Of a stretch of DNA of 64,000 nucleotides, positions 24,201-37,900 are shown piece by piece (position 1 is the stretch's first letter; each line of letters opens with the position of its first letter). Origin of the DNA: Embiotoca jacksoni. Its lineage: Eukaryota > Chordata > Actinopteri > Embiotocidae. The notes under the pieces were generated by a model that was given only the letters and a program-made list of their open reading frames with translations, searched no databases and was not told the origin of the DNA. The stretch covers positions 20,068,024 through 20,132,023 of the forward strand of contig JAKOON010000010.1 in the NCBI GenBank assembly GCA_022577435.1, in the 5' to 3' direction. The translations under genes were made by a program, and so were the position numbers.

Positions 24201-27200
24201 CCGGCAGCAGAGAGGACCGGTCCAGCACAAGGACAGCCAGCTTTGGCAATGATGACAGAACCGCTGCCACGATATCTGAGAGTAGGAGCCTTACCCAAGT
24301 GGACCGCTGCAGGTCTCGACCAAGATGTAGGTGTGGAGAAAGGAATGCTGAAGGAATCACAGATGGAAGCACAGGTGGCTTTGGATAAAGACAGAGACAA
24401 GCAGAGAGTGGCCGAGCACGATGAAGTGGCTGGAGCCCCGAAACGTTTGAAAATGCTGCAGGCAGAGGAGCAGCCAAAACCCAGGGCAACTTACTTTGCC
24501 TTGACGGGGCAAATACAGGAGCCTGTTTCTCCAGGAGATGCTGCATCAAGCATTGGGGACATGACTGTGCCCTTTGATGATGTCTCTGTGAGGTCTGCTC
24601 TGGGCGGACCTCACGGAAAGGTTCTCCCAATAAGGAGGAATCCATCTTTAGATGAAGCTTTGGGAAAAATCTCTCAATCTCAAGAGCAAGTAGAGGAGAT
24701 GATGATGAGGAGCCACATGTCACCCAGAGAGGTCAGAGCCTTGGATGGACATACGAAAGAGGAAATGATACAAGTCGAAAAGAAAAAGGAACTAAATAAA
24801 GAGACGGAAAGACAGAAGGCTAAAATGAAAGAGCTTGAAAGGCAAAAACAGAAACAACTGGAAATAGAGAAACAGACATATTTAGAATTTGCCCGAATGA
24901 AGGAGAGGGAGATGCAAAGAGAATTTGAGAGGCAAAGACAGAGAGCGTTCGAAAAGGAGAAACGAGAATTGGAGGAGAAACAGCGTGCACTGGAAAGGCA
25001 GAGACAGATTGAGCTGGAGAGACAGAAACTTCAAGAATTGGAAAGGGTGAAACAAAGAGAACTTGAAAGAGAGGAGAAACAGCGTACACTGGAAAGGCAG
25101 AAACAGATAGAGCTTGAAAAACAGCAACTGCAAGAATTGGAAAGGGTGAAACAAAGAGAACTTGAAAGAGAAAGACTCGACAGAGAAAAACGAAGAGAAC
25201 TTGAGAGACAGAGAGAGATCGAAAGAGAGAAATTACAGGAAAGAGAGAGGCAAAGACAAAAGGAGGAAGAGCAGCAGAGGGAGCTGGACAAGGAAAGACG
25301 GCTACTGGAAATCCAGAAGGAGAAACAGAAAATGGAGGAGCTGGAGAGACAACAGCTCTTAGAGTTTCAAAGACAGAAGCAGAAAGAAAAGGAGAGGCAG
25401 CAGCTCCTAGAACTTGAGAAACACAGACTAAGAGACAAGATGGAGAGAGAAGAGGCAGAGAAAATGAGACAGTTAGCATTAGAACAGGAAATGTTAAGGA
25501 TAAAAGAGATCGATAAAGAGAGGGAAAGACAAAGGGAAATGGAGAAGGAGCGCCTGACGGAGATTGAGAGGGAAAAGCAGAGAGAGCTGGAGAAACACTG
25601 GCAAAGAGATTTAGAAAGGGAGAGACAGAGACAACTAGACATTGAGAGACAGGAATTAGAAAACCAGAGGCTGAGACAACGAGAACTGGAGAAGGAAAGG
25701 CAAAGGAAGGAAGATTTAGAGAGGATTAGAGAGATGGAGAAAAGGCAGCTCTTGGAGTTTGAAAAGCAAAAACAGGCAGAGAGGGACCGACAACAAAATC
25801 TGGAGGTTGAGAAACGCCGACTGAGGGAGAAGATGGAAAGAGAGCAGGCAGAGAAGATGAGACTTGTAGCCAAACAACAAGAAGCCGAGAGACAGCGACT
25901 GAAAGAGAAGCAGAGGAAAGAGGAGCAGGAGAGGCTGAGGTTGGAGTCGGCATCTCTGAGGCCTAAAGTTTTTGATCTGGACTCTGTGCTCAGGAATGAG
26001 CCGTCATCTAAGGCGACTTCTCAACGCGGTGACCCTTCAACATGCTGGAAGGAGCCGTACAAACCTGCCATTCTAGACATCGACTCTTTTACATCCCAGA
26101 CTCAGCCCTCCCAGAGTAAAGACTTGTTTCCTGGCTCTAGTATTCAGGGACTAGATGCTGAGTTTGGGTCAAGGTTACAGCCTACACCCGAAAGAGATGT
26201 CAGCTGGAAGGTACCACCACAGACTTCGGTGGGTTTCTCCAGCCCAGTATGGACAGTGTCTCCTCAGGACCCATGGGAGCTTTGGCCCGTTGCGATGCCC
26301 GTGGCTGAACCCCGAAAACATGCCAACAAAATCAGCCCAGAACAGCTCCTCCTCAGGGAGGAGGAATGGCTACAGGCTCCACAGAGGCACTGGTCTGCTG
26401 TCCTGGATGAGCCACTCCACTTGGGCCCTTCTCCTGGGACAGAGGCCAAAACAGGGAACTCTCCTGGGGGAGTCTCCAGCGGCACTCCTGCAGACCAGAT
26501 CTGGCTCCCCAGACAGCCACAGCCTCCAGACAGCACGGGAGAGGTCCAGAGCCACAGGAGAACCCAGGGATCCCAGGTGAGTGAGACGGATCCAGGAAAG
26601 GCTATCAGAGGCTTAAATGAATAATTTAATGTGGAAAATGGCTGCATTCCATCTACTGTAGTCTTTTCTTTTTTTTCTAAAGGAGGTGGTGTGGATGTTG
26701 TTGTTTTTCTGTATAAATTAATTAAATTGGCTATTCAACACTAGATCGGACCCTGATTAGGACACAATGCTATCCACATATAGACATACTGCATTATCAA
26801 AATACAGGTTATTTTGCAATATAGTGCAAACAATATGCTCCTTATATGTGTAAGTATAGAACAAAACAACCACTTAAAACTAAAAAAAATGGAGGCAGGT
26901 TGTGACATATATTCTCATAACTGTTAATATTAGCAGTAAAATGAATCAATATAAGATCAAATCAAAATATATTAGCATTTACTTCCGAACGTATGAAAAT
27001 CTCTCACAGATTCACAATCCAGCGTCCTGCATGTTGGTGAACAGCGTTTCAGAGATGATATGTTTCCCGATGTATGAGGCGTTCACTTTGATCTCTTTAT
27101 GTCGTTAGGAGTTGAACAGGATGCGGTCTCGCAGTGTGTCGCGGCGATCAGCTCCCTCGGGCAGCGCCGTGGAGGGAAGCCTCTCCCGGATGAGGAGTCG

Positions 27201-30200
27201 CAGCGCCCACAGAGAGCGGGACCGTCACAGCTGGGTGAGTCAGGCTGCAGCTCGATCTCGGCACCAGCAAGACTGTGTAGCTGTAACTCAGTGAGATTTA
27301 AAAACCTGCTGCCCCAAGTCATTGCGTCAGTTGGATGACTGGCTGTGAGCCCTTTATTCCAAATCACTGTTTTCACGTGGACTGCTGAGACGGCGAGGGA
27401 AATCTGTGTGTGCTTGAGTGTGAGCGGTGCTTTATGTGTTTGAATTTGTGTGTGTGTGTGTGTGTGTTGTGGATTGAATCAGACAGTGGAATGCAGTTAG
27501 TTGATTGAAGTTGGTTGCTGCTGGGTTCAGGTAGGAAAGAGCTGGTGACTAATGTTGAAGGCACGGGCCTCTTTGACTCGCCTCTGCCCAGCCCACGTTA
27601 TATTCCAGGGAAGTAGCGGTCAAACACCTTCTCAGGTCTGTAATTCAAGATTGGATTGGGCAAATGGTTTATAAGTACACACTCTCACTACTCATTTATC
27701 AGGGAAACCTGTGAAGTGAAATGTCCCGTAATGATTGTGTGTCCTGCAGCCAAACAGACACTTAATTTTTGTGCGACTGTTCCTCCATGATGATCGGTTA
27801 CACCTGCTATTCCTATCTTTGAAACTTAGAGTTCACATCTGTTTTTTTCTTACATTTAAAAATGGATGAACAAACATATGTCTGCATGTTTGCAGCTGTA
27901 TATATTACATACACACACATCTCAAGCATGAACAGTGTTCAATTGCTGTACACAAATTGCTCTTTGTCACTGAGACTGATTGTTGGCCTGCACTATGAAC
28001 CCAGAAGTACAGTAGGTTGTATCTTAACAATTGCACACTGCGGTGATACAGAGCTCAGATTAAGTCACCATAAATTCACAGTCACTACCACCATCTAGTG
28101 GTTGCGTTTCAGTTTGTGAATGTCACCCGGTCTCGGTGTCTGATTGGGTCCTCGTTGCCATTTACTGGTGCTGTGTTTGAAAAAAGCTGTTGAAACTACT
28201 GTGCTGCTTTAAAAAGGTCGCAGTAGTGGAGAGGATTTAATATGACGTAATAATACGAACTGTTCAAAGATGTGCAGCATGTTACAGATGTTATAACAGC
28301 CAGTCGTTTTGTCCACCTCAAAGCTCAAAAACCCAAAGATATTCAGGTTATTATCACGTAAGACAAAAAAGGTAACAAATCTTCACAAGAAGCTGAAATT
28401 AAGGAATGCTTTTGCATTTGTACAAGAAAAAATGACTTAAATGATTATTCAATTATCAAAACAGTTGCTGATGAATGTCATGTCGATCAGCTCATCAGTT
28501 TTAACTACGTAATGGTTCTTCAATGATACTCGGCTTGTAAAATTTCTGATGTTTAAAATGTGACAAAAACATCCCCAAGATGCACCTGATGTTATCAGAT
28601 TGTTATCAGTATATTAATATAGCGAACAACCTCACCTCACATAATTAAGTCCTAAACACGGTGGTATGACTAATTTAGATGTTTTAAAATGCATACTCAC
28701 AAAAATAAAGAGCAAAGTTTCACAACGCATATGATTTATAAATCTGGTTCAGAAAGTGGCTGTTTACAGAAATTACAAATACAGTACAAAGCCAAAAATC
28801 TGTTGGCAGATATCATTACCCATCCTAAAATTGCGTCGGCTGGCGGAGCGTCCTCCCACTGACAGGGATGAGGTAATAGTGGTGTGATGACATCATTGGT
28901 CTAAGTGTTAGGGTCTGAGGCTGCTGAGTGCAGCAGAGCAGAGATGGGCACCGGGCTGAGAGCTGTGTTGTACGTGTGGTCGTGCTGTCTTTCTCCATCC
29001 TGCCTCTGGGTAAGTGACAGCACATCTCTCTTATTACAGCTGTTTCTCTGTCAGACTTATATATCCTCGGACACGATGCTGCATGTACAGCAGGTAGTGA
29101 TTATATACAGCAGAGTGTATGTACTTTAGATACATCCCATTTCATCTTCTTCGTGTGGTTGCTGGTCGGGTTTCTGGCTGGACTCAGGATGATGAGGTCA
29201 GAGGAGGGGAAGTGATGAGCAGCTTGGAGTCACTTCCCGGTCGATGATGTTTCGTGTTGGGAGGAGGAATATGAGGAAAGGAAGGGAGTGGTGATGTGTT
29301 TCTTCTGAATATCCTGTATAACTTCAATGCTAATCCGCCGACAATTCTTTGTCATTATTTCTTTCTGTTAGTCCTATAGTGCGGGACTTTTACCTATACA
29401 TGAATATTCTTACCAAAGGACTTCACACAATGCTGGTTAATCAGATACATCTCTCAGTATACTACAGAATAAGGAGATTTTTTTATTATTATTATATTTG
29501 GTGCCTGGTGAGACCTCCCTGCACCGGCCGGATGATTTTATACTAAACATGTGGTCCGGAGATGTCCGCTGGTTGAAGTGGCTAACTTCCAGTTTAGCCC
29601 GATGCTAACTTGAATGGGGATACAATGATTAAATCATGCAGCTTTTCTCCACTTCATGTTTGTTATCAGACCGAATGGATCTAATTCTGATAGTGAAACG
29701 AGTCATTTTACCGCCGCAACAGTAGCAGCAGAGGAGTCTATTGCAGAAGATGGAGGCAAAGTTTCACCACTGCAGGTTCAAAATCAATAATCAGAATATT
29801 GCAACCAAAAGATGCTCAAAATCTAAACTATCAGTGTGTGTTTGATAGCAAATTATTAAAAAAATATATGTGTACATAGTGGTATTATATACCATTTGGA
29901 TGATTTAAATACAATTTATTTGGATTAGTTCTGTAAATGAGTTATTTTCAGAATTGATTAGTCTGACACTTTTTTTTTATTTGGCGATTTGTTAAGTCAA
30001 TAAAATATTATTTCCCACATCCCATAGTGATCTATTTTCAAATACTTGTCTGTTCCTACTAATATTATTATATTTACAGTCATATAAAACAGAAATGCAG
30101 CAAATCCTCACATTTGTAAAGTGGGAACAAAAGACTAGTTAGCTGAACAAATTGATTATAATGTAGTTAATTTATATAACTGATTCATTTTCAGTGGATT

Positions 30201-33200
30201 GACTGATTGATTAGTCAACTCAATTGTTTCAGCATCATTTTGAAGGTTGATCCTGAAGTTTAGAATATTATTATTACATTGAAATGGTATAGTATCAAAA
30301 TTATTTCACCTCACAAACCTGCAGATGTCAAATATTCAACAAATAAAGTGATTTTTAGTGGGTTTGTTTGTCCGTTGCTTTGTCTTTAAACAGTCAAAAT
30401 CCCCAGAGAGAAGCAGCCATTTTGAGGCTAAGGAGTATGTGCGAGTGGTCAGTTTGTGAGCTGTTGGAAACTGAGCACCTCACGGCACACTTGCCTTTTT
30501 CACAGGACTTCAAAGAAGCATTAATCAGATTACCTGTAGGGGGCATATGTGGACAGGAATTCAGCTTTTGTGAGCCCCTCTGTCCCAGTTTTCTGTGGGG
30601 TTAAAGTTCAACTGGAGTCGCCCGGTGTGGCTTTATTTAGAGGACCAGATCGCAGCAGAAATCTGTTAAAGCTAACAGCGTGCACCAGAAAGTGTTTTCT
30701 AGTCTGTTCCAATGTTTGCATGAGTTTGACTCCGAGTGAGTCTGTTTTGATTCTTGTGTTTGTCTACATTGTGCTGACAAACCGGTTGATGAGCATACAC
30801 TGCGATCTCACTGCACTGATCGAGCCCCACCTGTCTTTTCACTCCCCTCTCTCATGCTTGTCAGATCCATCTATTTATAGTTTTCTCCTAAATATGATCG
30901 TGCACTTGCGCTCATTCCTTTCTGATTGTATCACACTTTGTAAACCCTCACTTTATCTCTCTCTCTTTCCAGCTTTTTTCTTTCCGCATCCACATGTTTA
31001 ATATTTTCTCCATCTTTCCTCCTGCATTTGTTTCTACTGCCTTGCTATTCTGACTGTGTCACTTTGCTGTCTTTCCCTGCAACTGGAGCGACCCAGCACC
31101 GCAGAACGTATATCACCCTCCCCCTTCTCCCCCCCCCCAAGCTTGTGAATCAGGGACCTCCCATTCTCTCTCTCACTCTCCCTGACTTCGTCCTGCACTC
31201 CCTCTCTCCCTCCAGTTTCTCCTTGACTGTGAGTCCTATAGCGCTGACTACAGAGAGCAGCACTGCTGACGCATTTTCTCCTACCTGCCCGTACCTGCAG
31301 AAAAAGGCGAGGAGAGAAGAATTTTTCTTCTCCCCTCCGGATCTGACCTCTCTACCACAGCGCTGTGTGCTGCTTCCCCTGTTTGGCACTGCACTGGTTG
31401 CCCTCTGGTCTTCCTCATGGAATACGAATGACTACGGCAGCTTTCCTTTTGCCTCCAGCTGTCCTGCACCATTTCCCTCCGCAGCTTTTTGCCAGGAGAT
31501 CGCATAGTTCTACGCACTATGAGGATGTAGCCTCGTCGGATGGACGGATTTTTTGACTTTGAGTCCGAGCCTCGTTTTGGGAGAAACGGCATCAACGTCA
31601 GGTCTGGGAGCGCCGTCAGGTCGTCTGTAATTCAGATCAGGACAGAGAAGCTCGCACCTAGAAGATTGGCAGGGGTGTCACGGAGCATTGTTTAAAATAA
31701 AAAAAGACAACCTCTGTGATGGAAATAGATAAGTGAAGGTTTTGCCAAACAGATGGTTTGATGAGAATGTGATTCTGTAATTATTGGTGGCCACTTCTGT
31801 ACTTGCGTAGGTCGACTGGTACTTTGTGTACTTGAAGTCAGAGAAACATGTCTGGGGAACCTGTTGAAAGCCAGCACAGCAGTTTTTCAGGCTGTCTCAT
31901 CGACCAGTGCCCTGCTTAGCTTAATAGTAATTACTGGCCTTAGGTAACCTTTACGTGCCTACTTGGGTGCTGTGCCAGGCGTATCATAGCAAGCGTATCT
32001 TGTGAGCATCGAAATAGACATTAGAAAGCTTCACAATTCACTTCGGGCCGACAGCCTGGAGCCTCGACAGTGATGAGTTGAAACAAGAGTCCTGACGGCT
32101 CCAGTAGGACTGCACTGCAGAAAGGCCATTTAGAAGTGAAACTGGGGAAAGTGTCGGTGACGGTCACCGGACCGTCTGTGCTGCAGTGCTGTGAGACACC
32201 GCCAACATCACCACATCAAACTGGCTGAGCTGTGTTGTTCTCTCTGTCACCTACCTCACTGCTGCAGTGTTGACCCTGCAACACACACCAGTGAATACCT
32301 AGGACACCATCCCATGGATTGCTATCTCTCCAGCATAACTAGACTCTAATGATATCCTGCTGCTGTAACAACAAGAGACCCAGCTCAGCTCACTGGCTGT
32401 ATTCAGACACGGCAGGTCCTGCCAGCACCAGGTCGTGATGGAGTATCTCGGGGACAAACTGTCAGTGGCTCAGACTCAGGTGTCTGGATGGGTGGGGAAT
32501 GTCCGTCGCTCCCTTCACGGGACACTCAGCTTTTTGTCCACCTCGGTGGAGAGGGGAGGCAGGGGTGAGGACGGGACGGGCGACTTCAAGAGAACCAACT
32601 CGCTGCGCTCCCTGGCCTCCCGCAGCAGGGAGTCCATCCGCAGGTTCTCGCTGCGCAGCCAGCAACGCCTGTCCTTACGCAGACGCACGGCACCCAACAC
32701 GCCTACTGCTGTAAGACAACACACACACACACATTTCAACAACAAACACACATCAGGGAAGCTCCGGTACTAATGACAAACAATACATTTGTATATGTAT
32801 TTGCCGGGCACCATAGTGATACATGATCGGTCACGTTACTTCAACATCTGCTGGAGTTAAATAAAGTACAAGAGGAATTCAAGTCATTTTGCAGCAATGT
32901 TCATGTCACTGTCTTAACAGCTGCTCGTCTCCTCCACCAACTATTTGGTCTGTAGCCAAACATGTCAGGAACTCATCCATCGGCTGCGTTATGCACCCCC
33001 GTCTGCTTCTCATCCATCTCTTTCTATGCTTTCATCACATCTCCATCTTATAATATCCCTGGTACAACGTAAATCCTGTCTGTCTTTGTTTAGCAAAGCT
33101 GTTGTCACACTGGTTCTTTAGGTCATTCTGTTGCCTCTCATTGGGTTTTTAGAAATGTAAGTACGCACACAGACTGACAAAAGAAGAAAAAGGGGGATTA

Positions 33201-36200
33201 TTGTTTAAAAATATAATCTTTGTGTTGCCAAACTCTTGCGATGGCAAAAATCTGATTTGCTCGGCTTCTTGTCACTCGCCTCCACATCTAACCTGGTCTG
33301 TGTGAAGGTCAGATTTAAAACTCCACAAGGGACATTGATACCCTGCAGGGAAGTTGTTCCAGTCTTTAAGCTTAACTCCTGTTTGTTCAACTGCTGTGCA
33401 ACACCTCATGAGTCACAGCTCCTAAAGATAAGAGTTGTTTTCATGACATCATGTGGCAACTGTAACTGTGGTCTGTGGGAGCTGCCGGCCTCGCCACCGA
33501 TCCGGTCAGTGGATACATGACAGTAATAGGGCGGTAATGGTCGGATTTGATAGACGGAGACCAGGAAGCCAGTAAATGGGTGAGAGGAGGCAGTCCAAGT
33601 GATAACTGCCACTTTCCATTTCTCTCTGAGCCCATAAGTAGGAACTGGTTCTGCAGTCGGAGCTATTATACGCGTCTGTGATTTAAAACAATGAATACTA
33701 TTGAAGAAGGCATCACAGCTGCCACATCTAGACATGCTGGTTTACATTTGTATCCAAACTGTCTCTCCTGTGGCTCTGATGTGTTTGATCACAACCATGT
33801 ATTTGGTGTTGGGCTGCTTTGAAAAGCTTTTGCTCAGCAATATATCAATATTATATTGATGTTGTCTTAGATTTTTAATATCATAACATTACAATATGCC
33901 ATAAGTGCTGATTTTGTTTCAAAGGCTGCAGTAAAGGGATATAATTTTCTGAACCTACCAGGCGGTTCAAGCTGTTCTTTTACTTTAAACACTCATTATA
34001 TACACGTTACTGGTGATTATTTATCAATAATCTCATTATGTAAATATTTTCATAGAACCAATAGTAATCCCCAGAATACTGGCACAATATCAATAATGAG
34101 GTATTTGGTCAAAGATATTGTGATTTAAAATGTTGTCCACGTTGCCCAGCCTTAGCTTTGACTGTGATTTTGTGATTAGTAGTTTTGTCAGCATTATTCG
34201 TGTCCTTTTTGCTTGAGCCTGTTCCCGGGGAGAGAAATACCACAATGTATATTGTCAATATCTGGTTACCAGAGAGCAATTTGCAATTTTGAAGGCTTTT
34301 AAATCTCTCATTTTGATAATGTCTCTTTCACTTTCTTTAGCTGTTCTCTTACCACATGTTATTCTCATAGAGTCTGTACTCCATTATTTTGAATTTAGTT
34401 GTACTAGTATATAAAGATAGATTTTGGCATCTGATAGCTCGCAGTCACTCATAATCTCTAATGACATTGCACGATTTTCACATTTCTAAACCATTTGAGT
34501 ACTCTGACATGCAATGTGTGTCATATCAGCTTCTGTATTTGTATAAACTGACTCACTGTTCATGTCAACCATGTTCAAAAATCACCCACTGGATGTCATG
34601 AGATGTGGATACGTAGTTATAGAGTCAAGTAGAGGCAGTTTATTTATATAGCACATTTATACGCAACATCGGCAACATAAAACAGAATTGAAACAAATGA
34701 GATGGACAACCAGTCAACACAAAGAAGCAAAGAAACAAAATCAAAAAGAATTAAAAACATATAAGACCAAAACAACACAGGAGATTATACACTAATTAAT
34801 ATTGAAAACATTTCAAATGAAAATCGGGCCTAACTTTAAAATGACAGTGAGAATAAATAATGTAAGAATATTTTCACTCCCGACTTGAACAGCCAGTCTG
34901 GATCTTTAATGAACACAAACATTTTCAGATTTAGACGTTCAAGGATATTTTTCAAGCTGAACCAATCAGAGCTGTTTGTTTTTGGGGGGACCAGTGTGAC
35001 CTGACAACAGGACAAACCTGTCTGTTAGAAGTATGTGAGCATCACTAAAAATTCATCAATACCCAAAATCGAATTTGGTGTCACAGCTAATAACGGTCTT
35101 CAGAGATATAACTTCAGTGTACTTGTGTTTTGTATCCTTGAATTATTAAATCCAGCTACAAGCAACAACACTTCCACCAAACCTGAGATCCATCGATGTG
35201 TACGGTTAAGTAACAATCAGTTCATCTCAAACATTCATCATATTGGCAGAAACCAGGAAAACAAACCTCAGACTGAAAATAATCCTTTAAATCAGGTTCA
35301 GTGCACTCTGAGCTGAAATCTTAAACCAAGTCAGATTTTTACATTCTTTTGCTCTCTTTCTTACCATTTGCTTTGTACGACGTTGAGCCTTTGTCTGTAT
35401 GCGCTACTTATTTAATGAAAGAATAACACGACACTGTTCAGGTGTGCCGAGCAGAGTTCGTTTTAATGTAAGCCCTCTGACATGCGGCTAGGAGGCCCAT
35501 TTGTTGACATGAGATCGGTGCTCGCGGGAGCAGTTGTTTTAAATATCTGTAGGATATTGATATTGATTACTGCGGTGCGCACAGAGCATATTTTCCCACT
35601 CCACCCTGCAGCAGATGGGTCGAGAATAAAGTGGTGATGTACTGCAAGTACAATGTTGTGACCGAGTGTGTTTTTATGGCTGGTAATAGACTTGCAGTAC
35701 ATGAGAAGGTCTCATCAGATCCAATTTACAGTAACTAGGAGGAGCTCATGCCTTGGTCATTTAATCACACCACGTTCATAGCAGTGATGTTTACGGTTCG
35801 CGAGACCTGATTTAATGATTGCGATCTTAGCGTGCTGATAGTGATCCAGAGAGACAAACACATTCCTCGACAGTTTCATAAAGCAGTTTATAAGCTCGTG
35901 TCTCGGATGCTGTGTTCATGTAAACACAGTTATTATAGCTTCAGTCACTGCTCACTCTGCTTTCTACTCTGACGTAAGACCATCTGTTTAGTGCTTTACA
36001 TCAGAGCCCTTTGCCTCTCAAGGAGCAGCAACGTATTTACTCACTTTCTATTTAACTGTTCGAGGACGGAGCAGTCCGTACACCGCTGTCCTTGCAGCAA
36101 TCAGCTGTCATTGCATTATTGAGTAGAAGTTTCCAAGGCCTTGGTCCTGCCCCTTCCTCCGCAGATTATCAGACCTGTTTAGTGATCAGCCCTTTCTCTC

Positions 36201-37848
36201 CTTCATCCTTCCATTCATCCGCTCTTTGTTATGTTGTTTCCCCTGACACACCCTTCCTGTCTCGGGGAAGTTGGCTATTGCTAATGTTATTAAGGAAAAG
36301 CCTTCCTCCTGACAAATCACCGCTACGGGACCTGTTGGTTCAGCGGGCTCTCTTCATTCTGCACCTGCGTGTTTTCATTCAGCCGAGCAAGGGAAGAATC
36401 TGCACGCTTAAAAGGTTTTTGTTGCTCGGCCAATACATCTGTAATCTGGCATTGTCTGTTGATTAATGCAGACTGCGACAAAAACTGAAAATAGATAGGA
36501 ACCAGTTGAAGTTCAGTACGAAGGCTGTTGAAAGCCCCTTTTTTCCTGACTAATAAACAGTATGAGATTATGAATGAGCCTCTAAAGGGCTTTACAACCT
36601 CTGCTTTGAGCAGCCCGCCATGCAAATCCTTAGATCGTGTATAATGTCACCTCTCCAACATGTTCCAACAAAGGCAATGACCCTCCTCTACGCTGATCGA
36701 GTGAGGGTGCGTTCTGGGTGTGTTTAGGTTGAGCAACACACACAGACGCATAGGATTGGAATTTTTATCACCAGGATTTTACGAGGTCTAGTTCAATGTT
36801 TTTGCCGAGAGTGATAGCAGAGTACAGCAACATGAAGAAGAGGGGCGAACGAAAAATAATAGCAAAAAGTACAGCGGGAACTGAGCTGAACCGTGTCACA
36901 CTCTGTTGTAAACACATAAAGTGAGAGAACCGATGCCGTTCGCAGCTTTCACTGTTTTCAGAATTAGCTGTTCATTGATATGAGATATGTACGAGGGTGG
37001 ATCAAAAAGTCAGAGACGGTTCCTGTTGCACACAAATGCAGTGCAGCGCAGTAATAAACAGAGCAGGGGGGCAGCAATAACTTTCATTAATCCTTTTTCC
37101 AAGTTATGTCGCCTAATCAACATCAGCACCTGAGTTATACACATTTTTGTGACCACTGGACATATTGCAATGTCATCAGAGTCCTGAAACTCGAGCAGAA
37201 AGCCCACATACAATTTTGTGTCCAATATTTGGCGGAACAAAAACTACTTGCGGATCGCCAAATTCGGCGAATAGGGGGAGTGAGGAGCAGCAAATGTGTT
37301 GTCAGCAAGATGCTCACGCCTTTTTAACACACGGTCAGCGGGTTCGTTGCCACGTTGGGGAATCAAGTGCCATCCCGGCAGACTTCAGTTCGTTTGCGCT
37401 GAATGTTTTCCCTCGGACGCCTCGAACTCAGTGCTGACAGTCTGACCCTGGGGAACGAGTTCTCGGCGCACAACCCAACGAACGTCAAAGGAAGCCAACC
37501 TGGTTGCGCTTCGGTCGTGACGAGAGGCGCCGTCTTCGTTCTTGGACAGTTACGTTTTGCCCCTCAAAACACCTCCACCCAGCTCATTGCTTTAATGCCG
37601 TGGGCTTTCCGAGGGATTTCAAAATTTTATGTTTGCTTTTGTCTCAAGTCGGGGCCCGTCACAAAAACCTCTTGTAACTCAGGTGTTGATTTAGATCAAG
37701 CGATGTATGTAGAAATACTTGCCTAAAAAGGTCACAGCTTCCTCCTGCTTCGTGTAAAATCACTGTGTTGGTTCGGACACCGACAGGAACGGTTGATTGC
37801 CCCTCGTGTACTTGTGGTGATACTGTCACCTATTAAACACTCAGGACT

Positions 37849-37900
<52 letters not shown>

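Noticed and set aside
24028..25953. Long minus-strand open frames (up to 231 aa) opposite the kiaa1671 giant exon
   Set aside because: They are antisense shadows of a codon-biased, repetitive exon; they are Ser/Leu/Phe-rich, have no family resemblance and no splice context.
30549..31507. Open frames of 150 and 159 aa in the kiaa1671 intron
   Set aside because: Composition is Ser/Leu/Pro from pyrimidine-rich DNA; no family blocks. The region is better explained as intron or 5' UTR of an internal transcript.
31541..31694. Short frame MDGFFDFESEPRFGR... with a reasonable start context
   Set aside because: Its possible donors give phase 2, which does not fit the phase-0 downstream exons, and it is stopped after 50 codons.
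37165..37726. Several open frames of 90-107 aa inside the mariner-like element
   Set aside because: They do not join into a transposase with catalytic residues; treated as decayed element sequence.
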